From contig PCCU01000039.1 in NCBI GenBank assembly GCA_002732015.1, positions 1-14,050 of the forward strand: a stretch of 14,050 nucleotides of DNA. The letters run 5' to 3'. The first letter of the stretch is position 1. Each line of letters starts with the position of its first letter. The stretch is from Candidatus Pelagibacterales bacterium. Lineage in GTDB: Bacteria; Pseudomonadota; Alphaproteobacteria; TMED109. A model generated the notes under the pieces. It saw only the letters and a list, made by a program, of their open reading frames with translations. It was not told where the DNA came from and did no database searches. Positions 1 through 6,138 of this stretch are shown in pieces. The translations under genes were made by a program, and so were the position numbers.

Positions 1-1566
1 TATTTTTTTTTCAGAATAATTATCTAAAGCACTTGTTGCCTCATCAAGAAGTAAAATCTTAGGATTTTTTAATAATGCCCTAGCTATTGAAATTTTTTGC
101 CTTTGTCCTCCAGACAATTTTAATCCTCTATCTCCCACTAGAGTATCATAAGATTTTTTAAATTTAATTATAAAATTATGAGCATCTGAAATCTTACATG
201 CTTTTTCTATATCCTGAAAACTTGCCTTTTCGTTTGCTAGTCTAAGGTTTTCTAAAATACTTAAATCAAAAAGCATTACATCTTGAGAAACTAAAGAAAT
301 AATTGATCTTAATTTAGTTATTTCAAAAAACTTTATGTCTGTTCCGTCAATAGTAATAATTCCCTTTGAAGGATCAATTAATCTAGGAATTAAATTTAAA
401 AAGGTAGATTTTCCTGATCCATTATTACCTACTAAAACCAAGTTTTCTTTAGCCTTGATTTTAAGATTGATACCATTTAATGATTTATTTTTATTATCAT
501 AAGAGAAACTTACTTTTTTAAAAATAATATTACTCTTTATATCATCAATTTTTCTAGGATTCTTTATAGAAAAAATTTTATTTTCTTTCTTTAAAATATC
601 GTCAAGCCTTAATAAAGAAGCTCCACCTTCCTGTAAAACTGTATTTAAAGTTCCTAATGCTCTAGCTGGTTGAACAGCTATTAATAATGCACTAATAAAT
701 CCTGAAAAAGCTCCAATATCTGTTTGGCCTGAGTTTATTCTAAGTCCAGCTATTACTATCACTACTGAAATAGCAAGGCCTCCTATAATTTCTAAAGTAG
801 GTTCAACTTTAGATCTTACCTTAATTATTTCTATATTTTTTTTGTAAATATCAGAAAACTTTTTTTCTGCTTTTATTTTTTGCAGACTTTCTAAATTAAA
901 AGTTTTTATAACAGCAATTGACGAAAAACTTTCATTTAAAAATGCTCCTGCTACTGAAATTTTTTCTTGAAGCTTTAAAGAATGTTTTCTAGTAGACTTA
1001 CCAATAAAAACTATAGGTTTAATGCACAGAGGATATATTAAAATAACACATAACGAAAGAACCCAGTCTAAATAAAACATACTTATTAATAATCCTAGCA
1101 AGGTAAAAAAATCTCTTATTAAATTATTTAATACCCTAGTAATTGCTTCACGAAGAACATTAAGATCATTTATAAACCTTGATTGCAAAGATCCTTGTTG
1201 AAATTCACTCATTAGTAATACATCAAAATTAACTATCTTTTCATATAGCCTCAACTGTATAACTTTTATAATACTATTGGATATTTTGCCTACTATTACA
1301 GTCTGATAAAAATAAGAAATACCTTTAAGTATAGTCAAAGCTATAATAGCTAATGGGATATACATTAAATGAGTTATATTTTTTTCATTTAACGCATTAA
1401 ATGAAAAATCAATTGCAATTGGGTACAAAGAGGTTACTGCGGCAACAACTAGCATAAGTAAATTAGCTTTTATAAAGTTTTTCTTTTGTGATTTACCCCA
1501 TTTAATAATTAAATTAAAATAAAGTAGTAAAGTATTTAAATTATTTTTTTTTTTTCTTAAGAACAT
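1..1566 (-). CDS. MsbA-like ABC exporter, membrane domain fused to ATPase (3' end off the window)
   Basis: This is a half-transporter that would dimerise in the inner membrane and use ATP to flip or export a lipid or hydrophobic substrate. Translating back from the ATG at 1564-1566 gives 522 residues that stay open to the left edge. The first ~330 residues are a six-helix exporter domain, with the family-typical stretch YPLCIKPIVFIGKSTRKHS followed by a QE and an ESFSSIAVIKTF coupling region. The ATPase follows: Walker A GNNGSGKST at ~380-388, signature LSGGQ at 484-488, and Walker B LLLDEA at ~505-510 with D-loop SALD. The H-loop and the last ~60-80 residues are outside the window. A run of 12 A's spans codons 4-8. 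It is divergent from gcrA. The substrate cannot be told; MsbA-like is a resemblance, not proof of lipid A transport. Confidence 0.93.
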   Translation of the reverse strand, partial: MFLRKKKNNLNTLLLYFNLIIKWGKSQKKNFIKANLLMLVVAAVTSLYPIAIDFSFNALNEKNITHLMYIPLAIIALTILKGISYFYQTVIVGKISNSIIKVIQLRLYEKIVNFDVLLMSEFQQGSLQSRFINDLNVLREAITRVLNNLIRDFFTLLGLLISMFYLDWVLSLCVILIYPLCIKPIVFIGKSTRKHSLKLQEKISVAGAFLNESFSSIAVIKTFNLESLQKIKAEKKFSDIYKKNIEIIKVRSKVEPTLEIIGGLAISVVIVIAGLRINSGQTDIGAFSGFISALLIAVQPARALGTLNTVLQEGGASLLRLDDILKKENKIFSIKNPRKIDDIKSNIIFKKVSFSYDNKNKSLNGINLKIKAKENLVLVGNNGSGKSTFLNLIPRLIDPSKGIITIDGTDIKFFEITKLRSIISLVSQDVMLFDLSILENLRLANEKASFQDIEKACKISDAHNFIIKFKKSYDTLVGDRGLKLSGGQRQKISIARALLKNPKILLLDEATSALDNYSEKKI

Positions 1567-1607
1567 TATGCTATATTTATTTACTTATTATTTTATAACA
1601 AATTATC
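1567..1607. promoter_or_regulatory. Divergent promoter region between the ABC exporter and gcrA
   Basis: These 41 bases separate two divergent starts and must hold the promoter or leader of each gene. The stretch is nearly all A/T, with several TATAAT-like hexamers, so no single -10 box can be picked. I see no GANTC methylation site and no strong Shine-Dalgarno sequence for gcrA. Confidence 0.4.
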
Positions 1608-1991
1608 ATGAAAAACTACTGGACAAAAAGTAAAGTTGATAAGTTATCTAGCATGTGGGCAAAAGGAATACCTGCAAGGGAAATAGCCCATAAATTGGGA
1701 AATGTTAGTAGAAATGCTGTAATTGGAAAGGCAAATAGACTTGGTCTTTCAAAAAAAGTAAAAGAAAAAGAGAATATTGAAGAAACTAACCATGATAATC
1801 TTAATTCACTTATTGCTAATATGAAGGGTTGCAAATGGCCAATCGGACATCCCGGTGACCCGGATTTTTATTTTTGTGGTAAAGAAGTAATACCTGGAAA
1901 ACCATATTGTGGAGAGCATTGTTTAATAGCTTACAGAAGAAAAGATAATAATCAAAAAATTAAAAAGTTTTTTAAACTCAATGCTGACTAG
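1608..1991 (+). CDS. gcrA: GcrA-family cell-cycle regulator
   Basis: GcrA is an alphaproteobacterial transcription regulator that binds RNA polymerase holoenzyme and works with DNA methylated at GANTC by CcrM to activate cell-cycle genes. The 127-residue protein has the family's N-terminal helix-turn-helix at ~4-48, with the hallmark SRNAVIGKANRLGLS at 34-48 after a W...W start. The conserved C-terminal block at 75-109 begins CKWPIGHPGDPDFYFCG and continues GKPYCGEHC. Cysteines 75, 90, 101 and 105, with His104, form a possible metal-binding set. It is shorter than the Caulobacter protein (~173 residues) because the middle linker (~50-72) is short and charged. The stop shares CTAG with the convergent popZ-like gene. 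No ccrM gene lies in the window. Confidence 0.95.
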   Translation: MKNYWTKSKVDKLSSMWAKGIPAREIAHKLGNVSRNAVIGKANRLGLSKKVKEKENIEETNHDNLNSLIANMKGCKWPIGHPGDPDFYFCGKEVIPGKPYCGEHCLIAYRRKDNNQKIKKFFKLNAD

Positions 1992-2425
1992 TTTCTTGCA
2001 TTTTTAGAAAGCCTATCCAAGGCCTCATTAATTACCTCTTTAGCAATAGTAGCTAAGTTTTGGTCTAACCATTCTCTTACCATTTCTCTAGTAGCATTAG
2101 TAACAGATCTGTATATGATATCTTTTGTATCATCAGTATCAAAAACGTCAGAATATCTCATTAACTCTGCTCTAACAGCCAATGCAACGTCATCACTTAT
2201 TAGTCCAGTCAAATCCAGGTCCTTTTCTTCACTATGGGGTTTTGTTTTATTATCCGGCTTATATTTATCTTCAAGTTTAGTAGGCGGAGACTCCAATTTA
2301 GATTTTAAATTTTCATTTTTACTAGTATCACTATCTTTTGTATTATCTTCAACAGAAACACTTTCTGCCTCTTCTACTAAGGACTTGATAGACTTTCTAA
2401 TATCATCAGGGCTTCTTTTATCCAT
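1988..2425 (-). CDS. popZ: PopZ-like polar organising protein (DUF2497 family)
   Basis: PopZ forms a polymeric matrix at the cell pole that anchors ParB-parS complexes and recruits cell-cycle factors. The 145-residue product has the same three-part layout. An N-terminal helix (~5-22, SPDDIRKSIKSLVEEAE) resembles the PopZ start. A hydrophilic, acidic, probably disordered linker (~23-72) is rich in K, D, E, S and P. The C-terminal helical region (~76-145) contains REMVREWLDQNL at 113-124, very close to the conserved PopZ/DUF2497 signature that ends in EWLDQNLP. The family's usual proline is alanine here. The protein is somewhat shorter than Caulobacter PopZ (~177 residues) because of the linker. 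No clear Shine-Dalgarno precedes the ATG at 2423-2425; a 14-base A/T palindrome lies just upstream. Family call good; polar function inferred. Confidence 0.85.
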   Translation of the reverse strand: MDKRSPDDIRKSIKSLVEEAESVSVEDNTKDSDTSKNENLKSKLESPPTKLEDKYKPDNKTKPHSEEKDLDLTGLISDDVALAVRAELMRYSDVFDTDDTKDIIYRSVTNATREMVREWLDQNLATIAKEVINEALDRLSKNARN

Positions 2426-2477
2426 CTGATTAATATATATTAAATTTCAATAAATAAAAATGTTTTTTAAAAAAACT

Positions 2478-2669
2478 TTAGCTAGTAACTTTTATCCAGT
2501 TTTGTGTTAACTGTCCGTAAAAAATAGAATTGTAGAATAACTCATAATCTGAAATCGATGACTCCATACTTTTATCCTCATATTCGTCATTTTCTTCTTT
2601 TTTTCTAATAAAAATATTTTTATTTCTATTATTTCCAAAAGATAAGTTATTTACAATATTTAAGTACAT
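2478..2669 (-). CDS. Doubtful small ORF, 63 residues, unknown
   Basis: This open frame starts at an ATG (2667-2669) and lies 52 bases upstream of the popZ-like gene on the same strand. The product has an N-terminal stretch rich in N and basic residues, a charged middle (KKEENDEYEDK at ~24-34) and an aromatic C-terminal part (YELFYNSIFYGQLTQNW). No Shine-Dalgarno is visible and I recognise no family. For: it fills a large part of an otherwise unusually long gap, and its amino-acid makeup is plausible. Against: in DNA this A/T-rich, a 64-codon frame can occur by chance. It may be a real small protein co-transcribed with popZ. Confidence 0.3.
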   Translation of the reverse strand: MYLNIVNNLSFGNNRNKNIFIRKKEENDEYEDKSMESSISDYELFYNSIFYGQLTQNWIKVTS

Positions 2670-2707
2670 ATTAAAATAAACGACTAAAAATAAAAATATT
2701 TAATTCT

Positions 2708-2713
2708 AGGAGG
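2708..2713 (+). promoter_or_regulatory. Strong Shine-Dalgarno AGGAGG for the operon's first gene
   Basis: A perfect AGGAGG sits four bases before the ATG at 2718. It is one of the best ribosome-binding sites in the window and fixes this start. It supports 2718-3041 being a real gene although its product is not recognised. Confidence 0.8.
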
Positions 2714-2717
2714 AAAT

Positions 2718-3041
2718 ATGGAAAATCAAATATTTAGAATGAAAGAATTAAAGAGCTCAAGAGAAAAGACTGTTAAAAAGCTTACCAAAGTATTAAATAG
2801 ATTAGTTAATTTAGAGTGGGAATTATGCGCAGTAGCATCTAAAACAAATGACAATATTAGTAAATTAGCAATTAAATCAATATCTGAAAGTGCATCTTCT
2901 ATACAAACTGCAATTTCACAGCTAATAAGTACAGAAATTAATTATAAAAAAGAAAAAAATATTGAAGTGGGGAAACTAAAAAATAAAGATGAAAACCCTA
3001 AATTACAGACATTGAGAAAAGTTGTTTTAAATAAAAAATGA
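2718..3041 (+). CDS. Unknown small helical basic protein, first gene of the dehydrogenase/hydrolase/deformylase operon
   Basis: I do not recognise the family. The 107-residue product looks largely alpha-helical and soluble. Residues ~5-45 form a basic amphipathic helix with regular Leu/Val spacing (KKLTKVLNRLVNLEWELCAV). Residues ~46-75 are Ser/Ile-rich and probably a second helix (SKLAIKSISESASSIQTAISQLI), and the last ~30 residues are Lys-rich and likely disordered. There is no signal peptide or membrane segment. A perfect AGGAGG supports the start. Its stop overlaps the next start by four bases (ATGA), so translation of the dehydrogenase is probably coupled to it. The helical hairpin suggests a small protein-binding or scaffold role, but nothing in the sequence fixes a function. 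Confidence 0.75.
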   Translation: MENQIFRMKELKSSREKTVKKLTKVLNRLVNLEWELCAVASKTNDNISKLAIKSISESASSIQTAISQLISTEINYKKEKNIEVGKLKNKDENPKLQTLRKVVLNKK

Positions 3042-3736
3042 ATATAGCGGATGATAGTACTGCAATTATTATAGGTTCTGGAGGAGGAATAGGAAAAGCA
3101 TTAAAACAAGAATTGTTTAAGGAAAATTACTATAGAAAAATAATATGTTTTAGTAAAACTAATGACATTCAGTTAGATATTACTGACGAAAATGCTATTA
3201 TGAAGGTCACAAATGAATTGAAAAGAAAAAATATTAAAATTAATTTGTTAATAAATGCAGTAGGATATCTACATGACAAGAATTTTTTTCCTGAAAAAAA
3301 AATATCTGAAATAAGTAATGATTATTTGATTAATTCTTTTAAATTAAATTCTATAGGGCATGCACTAATAATTAAATATTTTAATTCTTTGTTTAGTGAA
3401 AAAGAAAAATCGTTTTTAGTATGTTTATCAGCAAGAGTAGGAAGTATTTCTGATAATTACTTGGGAGGATGGTATGGTTATCGTGCTTCAAAAGCTGCTT
3501 TAAATCAAATAGTAAGATCGGCTTCTATTGAATTAAAGAGAAAAAAGCCTAATCTTGTTCTAGCCTCTGTTCACCCAGGCACAGTTTATACAAAACTATC
3601 TAAGCCTTTTATAAAAGAATCTAAATGCTTTTCTACTAATGAGTCAGCAAAAAAAATTTTAAAAACAATATATAAATTAACAAAAGAAGACTCAGGTAAA
3701 TTTATAGACTATCAGGGAAAAGTAATTCCGTATTAA
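3038..3736 (+). CDS. Short-chain dehydrogenase/reductase (C-factor-like SDR)
   Basis: This is an NAD(P)-dependent oxidoreductase of the classical SDR fold, 232 residues, substrate unknown. The cofactor-binding glycine motif is GSGGGIG at 13-19 (usual form TGxxxGxG, so the first residues differ slightly). The structural NAxG motif is NAVG at 73-76. The catalytic pair is Tyr148 and Lys152 in YRASK, and the catalytic serine is Ser131 or Ser136 in the SARVGS stretch. HPGTVYTKLSKPF at ~179-191 matches the C-factor/CsgA-like subgroup, in which SARVGS, GGWY and YRASKAALN occur together. The start overlaps the previous stop (ATGA), and the next gene begins three bases after its stop. Genes beside it suggest a small-molecule pathway rather than a housekeeping role. 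Confidence 0.92.
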   Translation: MNIADDSTAIIIGSGGGIGKALKQELFKENYYRKIICFSKTNDIQLDITDENAIMKVTNELKRKNIKINLLINAVGYLHDKNFFPEKKISEISNDYLINSFKLNSIGHALIIKYFNSLFSEKEKSFLVCLSARVGSISDNYLGGWYGYRASKAALNQIVRSASIELKRKKPNLVLASVHPGTVYTKLSKPFIKESKCFSTNESAKKILKTIYKLTKEDSGKFIDYQGKVIPY

Positions 3737-3739
3737 AGC

Positions 3740-4837
3740 ATGCAAGTTAAGCGTAAAATTGTCAAAAATATAAATGGTCTAAACTATTTTTATTTACAAT
3801 CAGGAATTCTTAATAAAAAAAAATCAAATGTTATTTTGTTTCTTCATGGATTTCCTGAATTATCATATAGCTATAGATATTTAATGAAATACTTCTCAAA
3901 AGAAGGGTATTTCTGTATCGCACCTGATCAACGTGGTTATGGAAATACTAAATTAATTAAACCTTGCAAAGACAAGTCTAATAAATATAGCATATTTAAT
4001 TTAACTAAAGATATTTATTGCTTTTTAAATGCATTAAAAATATATAAAGTAAATCTAGTTGGACATGATTTTGGTTCTTATGTAACATGTTATTTTTCAT
4101 TAATCTATCCTAATTTCATTAAATCAGTTGTTATTATGAGCATGCCTTTTAGTGGCCCTAAAAATAAGAAAAATCATTTTGATATAAAAAAAATAAATAA
4201 AAATCTAGGAACTTTAAATCCTGCAAGAAAACATTATCAAGTCTACTTTTCTGGTAAATCAGCTAATCATAATATGACATATAGTAAACAAGGAATATTT
4301 AACTTTCTAAGAGCATATTACCATTTTAAAAGTTTTGACTTTAAAGGTAATTTTCCTTTTAAATTAAAAAATATATCCTCAAAACACTTAGCTATAATGC
4401 CCGAATATTACATTATGAAAAAAAACTTAGGAATGTCACAAACGGTAAAAAAATATATGCCAGATAAATTACAAATTAAGAATTGTTTTTGGCTTACTAA
4501 TAAAGACTTAAAGGTTTATGCTGAAAGTTTTAAAAAAAATACTTTTAGAGGTCCTTTAAATTGGTATAAAATGATGTTAGATCCAAAAGAGAGTGAAAAA
4601 ATTATCAATTTGAAACTACCGCTCACGTTAAATTTTCCAGCAATTTTTATTGCAGGAAAATCAGACTGGGGTATTTATCAAAAACCAGGGGAATTTGAAA
4701 AAATGAAAAATTTTTTTACTAATACCTTTCAAGCGTTTATCATACAAAATGCCGGTCATTGGGTTCAACAAGAAAGACCAAAGAAAACTTTTAATATTAT
4801 CAACAAATTTTATAAATCCATTATGAAAAATAGATAG
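3740..4837 (+). CDS. Alpha/beta hydrolase of the epoxide hydrolase type
   Basis: This 365-residue protein has the features of an alpha/beta-hydrolase epoxide hydrolase, which opens an epoxide to a diol through an Asp-bound ester. The oxyanion-hole motif HGFPE is at 36-40. The nucleophile is Asp110 in VGHDFGS, an Asp rather than the Ser of esterases. The charge-relay acid is probably Asp309 (GKSDW), and the base is His340 (AGHW). The cap domain contains FRGPLNWYK at 269-277, so Tyr277 matches the epoxide-polarising Tyr466 of human soluble epoxide hydrolase. A second cap tyrosine may be in MPEYY at 220-224. Haloalkane dehalogenase is less likely because of the FRGPLNWY motif. The cap is Lys/Asn-rich and longer than usual. 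It abuts the deformylase gene with no spacer. Confidence 0.9.
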   Translation: MQVKRKIVKNINGLNYFYLQSGILNKKKSNVILFLHGFPELSYSYRYLMKYFSKEGYFCIAPDQRGYGNTKLIKPCKDKSNKYSIFNLTKDIYCFLNALKIYKVNLVGHDFGSYVTCYFSLIYPNFIKSVVIMSMPFSGPKNKKNHFDIKKINKNLGTLNPARKHYQVYFSGKSANHNMTYSKQGIFNFLRAYYHFKSFDFKGNFPFKLKNISSKHLAIMPEYYIMKKNLGMSQTVKKYMPDKLQIKNCFWLTNKDLKVYAESFKKNTFRGPLNWYKMMLDPKESEKIINLKLPLTLNFPAIFIAGKSDWGIYQKPGEFEKMKNFFTNTFQAFIIQNAGHWVQQERPKKTFNIINKFYKSIMKNR

Positions 4838-5437
4838 ATGAAAGTATTAAATATAGTAAAAATGGGACACCCCATCCTACGAAAAAAAGCTCTTAAAGTA
4901 TCTTTTAAAGATTTTGATAGTATTAAAGGACTAGTAGAAAATATGAAAAAAACCCTTGAGCATATAGGGGCTAGCGGATTAGCTGCACCTCAAGTTTTAG
5001 TTAATAAAAGAATCGTAGTTTACAGAGTTAATAGTAATAGAATTCCAAAAAATGGTAAATTTAAAAAAATACCCTGGACTGTTATGATCAATCCTACTAT
5101 TAAACCACTATTAAAAACAAAAAAAGAATATTGGGAAAGATGCCTTTCTATTCCAGGATTGCATGGAAAAGTTCCTCGATATAGTAGCATATTAGTCAAA
5201 TATTATAATTTGGATAAAAAACTTATAAAACATAAAGCTCACTCAACATGGGCTGCACTTATACAGCATGAGTGTGATCATCTGGATGGAATTTTATATC
5301 CTATGAGAATGATAGATTTATCTAAATTTGGATTTAATGATACGCCTGGGGATGTTGCAAAAGATATGATAAAAAATAAAAGTTCAATTGATCCACTTTT
5401 TTTAGACCTAGTAAAAAAATGGCCGCAGAATAAATAA
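4838..5437 (+). CDS. def: Peptide deformylase (probable accessory copy)
   Basis: Peptide deformylase removes the formyl group from N-terminal formyl-methionine using a bound metal ion. All three motifs are present in 199 residues: GLAAPQV (47-53), ERCLS (100-104) and HECDH (144-148). Cys102, His144 and His148 are the metal ligands and Glu145 the catalytic acid/base. Motif 2 normally reads EGCLS; arginine replaces the glycine at 101, and SGLAAPQ replaces the usual GxGLAAPQ. The C-terminal tail beyond HECDH is ~50 residues and basic. The ATG directly follows the hydrolase stop. The usual partner fmt is absent; being last in an oxidoreductase/hydrolase operon suggests an accessory copy, or one acting on a different formylated substrate. 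Fold call firm; role inferred. Confidence 0.9.
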   Translation: MKVLNIVKMGHPILRKKALKVSFKDFDSIKGLVENMKKTLEHIGASGLAAPQVLVNKRIVVYRVNSNRIPKNGKFKKIPWTVMINPTIKPLLKTKKEYWERCLSIPGLHGKVPRYSSILVKYYNLDKKLIKHKAHSTWAALIQHECDHLDGILYPMRMIDLSKFGFNDTPGDVAKDMIKNKSSIDPLFLDLVKKWPQNK

Positions 5438-5495
5438 TTAACATCTATTATTTTTTTTCCGTTAATATAACATATATAAAATTCTTGGAGGAACT
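5438..5495 (+). promoter_or_regulatory. Short spacer with possible weak terminator and strong Shine-Dalgarno GGAGGA
   Basis: This 58-base gap separates the deformylase from the small-membrane-protein cluster. It holds a T-run near 5450-5458 flanked by ATTAAC and GTTAAT, which could pair weakly across a ~21-base loop. A clear GGAGGA lies just before the ATG at 5496. Either a weak terminator plus new promoter or simple read-through is possible. Confidence 0.35.
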
Positions 5496-5900
5496 ATGGT
5501 CACCCTAGCTGATGCGATATTAGCGATTAATCCGGATGCAGTTTTTGAATATGAAGATATAGATAGGATACATTGGCGAAAAAAAACTAAGCCTATTAAT
5601 AAAGAAGAGATACTGTCTAAGTACAAAGAGCTTAAAGATTTAGAAAAAGAAAAAATTGCTTTAGAGAAAGCTAATAGAAAAGGCTTTTTTGGAAAAATTA
5701 TATCTTTCCTTGATTATAATAAAATCTATTTGTACCAGTATAGACAGGGAATAGCAACCTTCTCTATAGTTATATCATTAGTATTTGTATTAACTGAAAA
5801 CTTTCATAAAGTTAGATATACTATTCTAACAGACCCATATGGCACTGAATTTGTATATGATAGATTTACTGGGAAGATTAAGAAAAAAATCAATTACTAA
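5496..5900 (+). CDS. Small single-pass membrane protein with XkdW-like N-terminus and RY...DRFTGKIK tail
   Basis: Function unknown. The 134-residue product has three parts. Residues ~1-50 (LADAILAINPDAVFEYEDID, then IHW and PINKEEI) resemble the small XkdW-like domain found beside phage tail genes; this is recognised by eye and not certain. Residues ~38-62 are a charged helix. One membrane helix spans ~84-101. The last ~30 residues (RYTI...EFVYDRFTGKIKKK) form a likely beta-hairpin with a basic end, and the same pattern closes the next gene's product. There is no signal peptide, so an N-in, C-out topology is possible but unproven. GGAGGA precedes the ATG. No phage genes are nearby, so any phage link would be an old domesticated domain. 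Confidence 0.8.
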   Translation: MVTLADAILAINPDAVFEYEDIDRIHWRKKTKPINKEEILSKYKELKDLEKEKIALEKANRKGFFGKIISFLDYNKIYLYQYRQGIATFSIVISLVFVLTENFHKVRYTILTDPYGTEFVYDRFTGKIKKKINY

Positions 5901-5913
5901 TTAAATCATAATC

Positions 5914-5930
5914 TTCTCTTTTTAAGAGAA
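5914..5930 (+). promoter_or_regulatory. Perfect 7-base hairpin overlapping the ribosome-binding site of the next gene
   Basis: TTCTCTT (5914-5920) and AAGAGAA (5924-5930) are exact reverse complements around a TTT loop. The right arm contains the only Shine-Dalgarno-like bases (AAGAGA) before the ATG at 5935. Folding would hide the start of the 67-residue gene. It could instead act as a weak terminator, but no U-run follows it. Confidence 0.45.
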
Positions 5931-5934
5931 AATT

Positions 5935-6138
5935 ATGAGTATATTGGCCAATCTTGAAAAATATAAAAGGTTTTCTGCTAAAAAGCGGTTTTTTTTGGTA
6001 AACATAATTATTTTAATACCACTAATGTTTGTTATTTTAAAAAATATTAGTGAAATAAGATATAAAACTATACAAACTGAAGATGGTAAACTCCTAATAT
6101 TAGATAGATTTACATCCAAAGTAAAGGTTACCAAATAA
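5935..6138 (+). CDS. 67-residue single-pass membrane protein, tail paralogous to its upstream neighbour
   Basis: Function unknown. A short basic N-terminus (LEKYKRFSAKKR, ~7-18) leads into one membrane helix at ~19-36, and the positive-inside rule suggests a cytoplasmic N-terminus. The remaining ~30 residues (IRYKTIQTEDGK, then LDRFTSKVKV) align with the end of the preceding protein: [VI]RY, a short turn, then DRFT[GS]K[IV]K. The two genes therefore look like partial duplicates sharing a membrane helix plus tail module. The start lies 34 bases after the preceding stop, behind a hairpin that covers the ribosome-binding site. The stop TAA directly abuts the next ATG, so the cluster is probably one transcript. 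Confidence 0.75.
   Translation: MSILANLEKYKRFSAKKRFFLVNIIILIPLMFVILKNISEIRYKTIQTEDGKLLILDRFTSKVKVTK

Larger units (their letters stand above)
2426..2717. other. Longest mostly non-coding gap, between popZ-like gene and operon 2718-5437
   Basis: These 292 bases lie between divergent genes, so they should carry the popZ promoter (reading left) and the promoter of the four-gene operon (reading right). I see a perfect 14-base palindrome TTAATATATATTAA at 2430-2443, an A/T run TTTTTTAAAAAAA near 2463-2475, and one possible 63-residue minus-strand ORF, listed separately. Otherwise the sequence is A/T-rich without recognisable RNA structure. One GACTC (a GANTC methylation site) is at 2560-2564. Confidence 0.5.

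Noticed and set aside
1616..1834. Open frame antisense to gcrA
   Set aside because: It lies wholly within gcrA, which has clear family motifs; the antisense product is a Phe/Leu-rich reading of the opposite strand.
2115..2429. Open frame antisense to the popZ-like gene
   Set aside because: It is a Ser/Leu-rich shadow of the PopZ-like coding sequence, which has recognisable helical ends and a REMVREWLDQNL signature.
2430..2443. 14-base palindrome TTAATATATATTAA upstream of popZ as an operator
   Set aside because: It is made only of A and T in very A/T-rich DNA, occurs once, and could arise by chance; kept only as a note in the gap entry.
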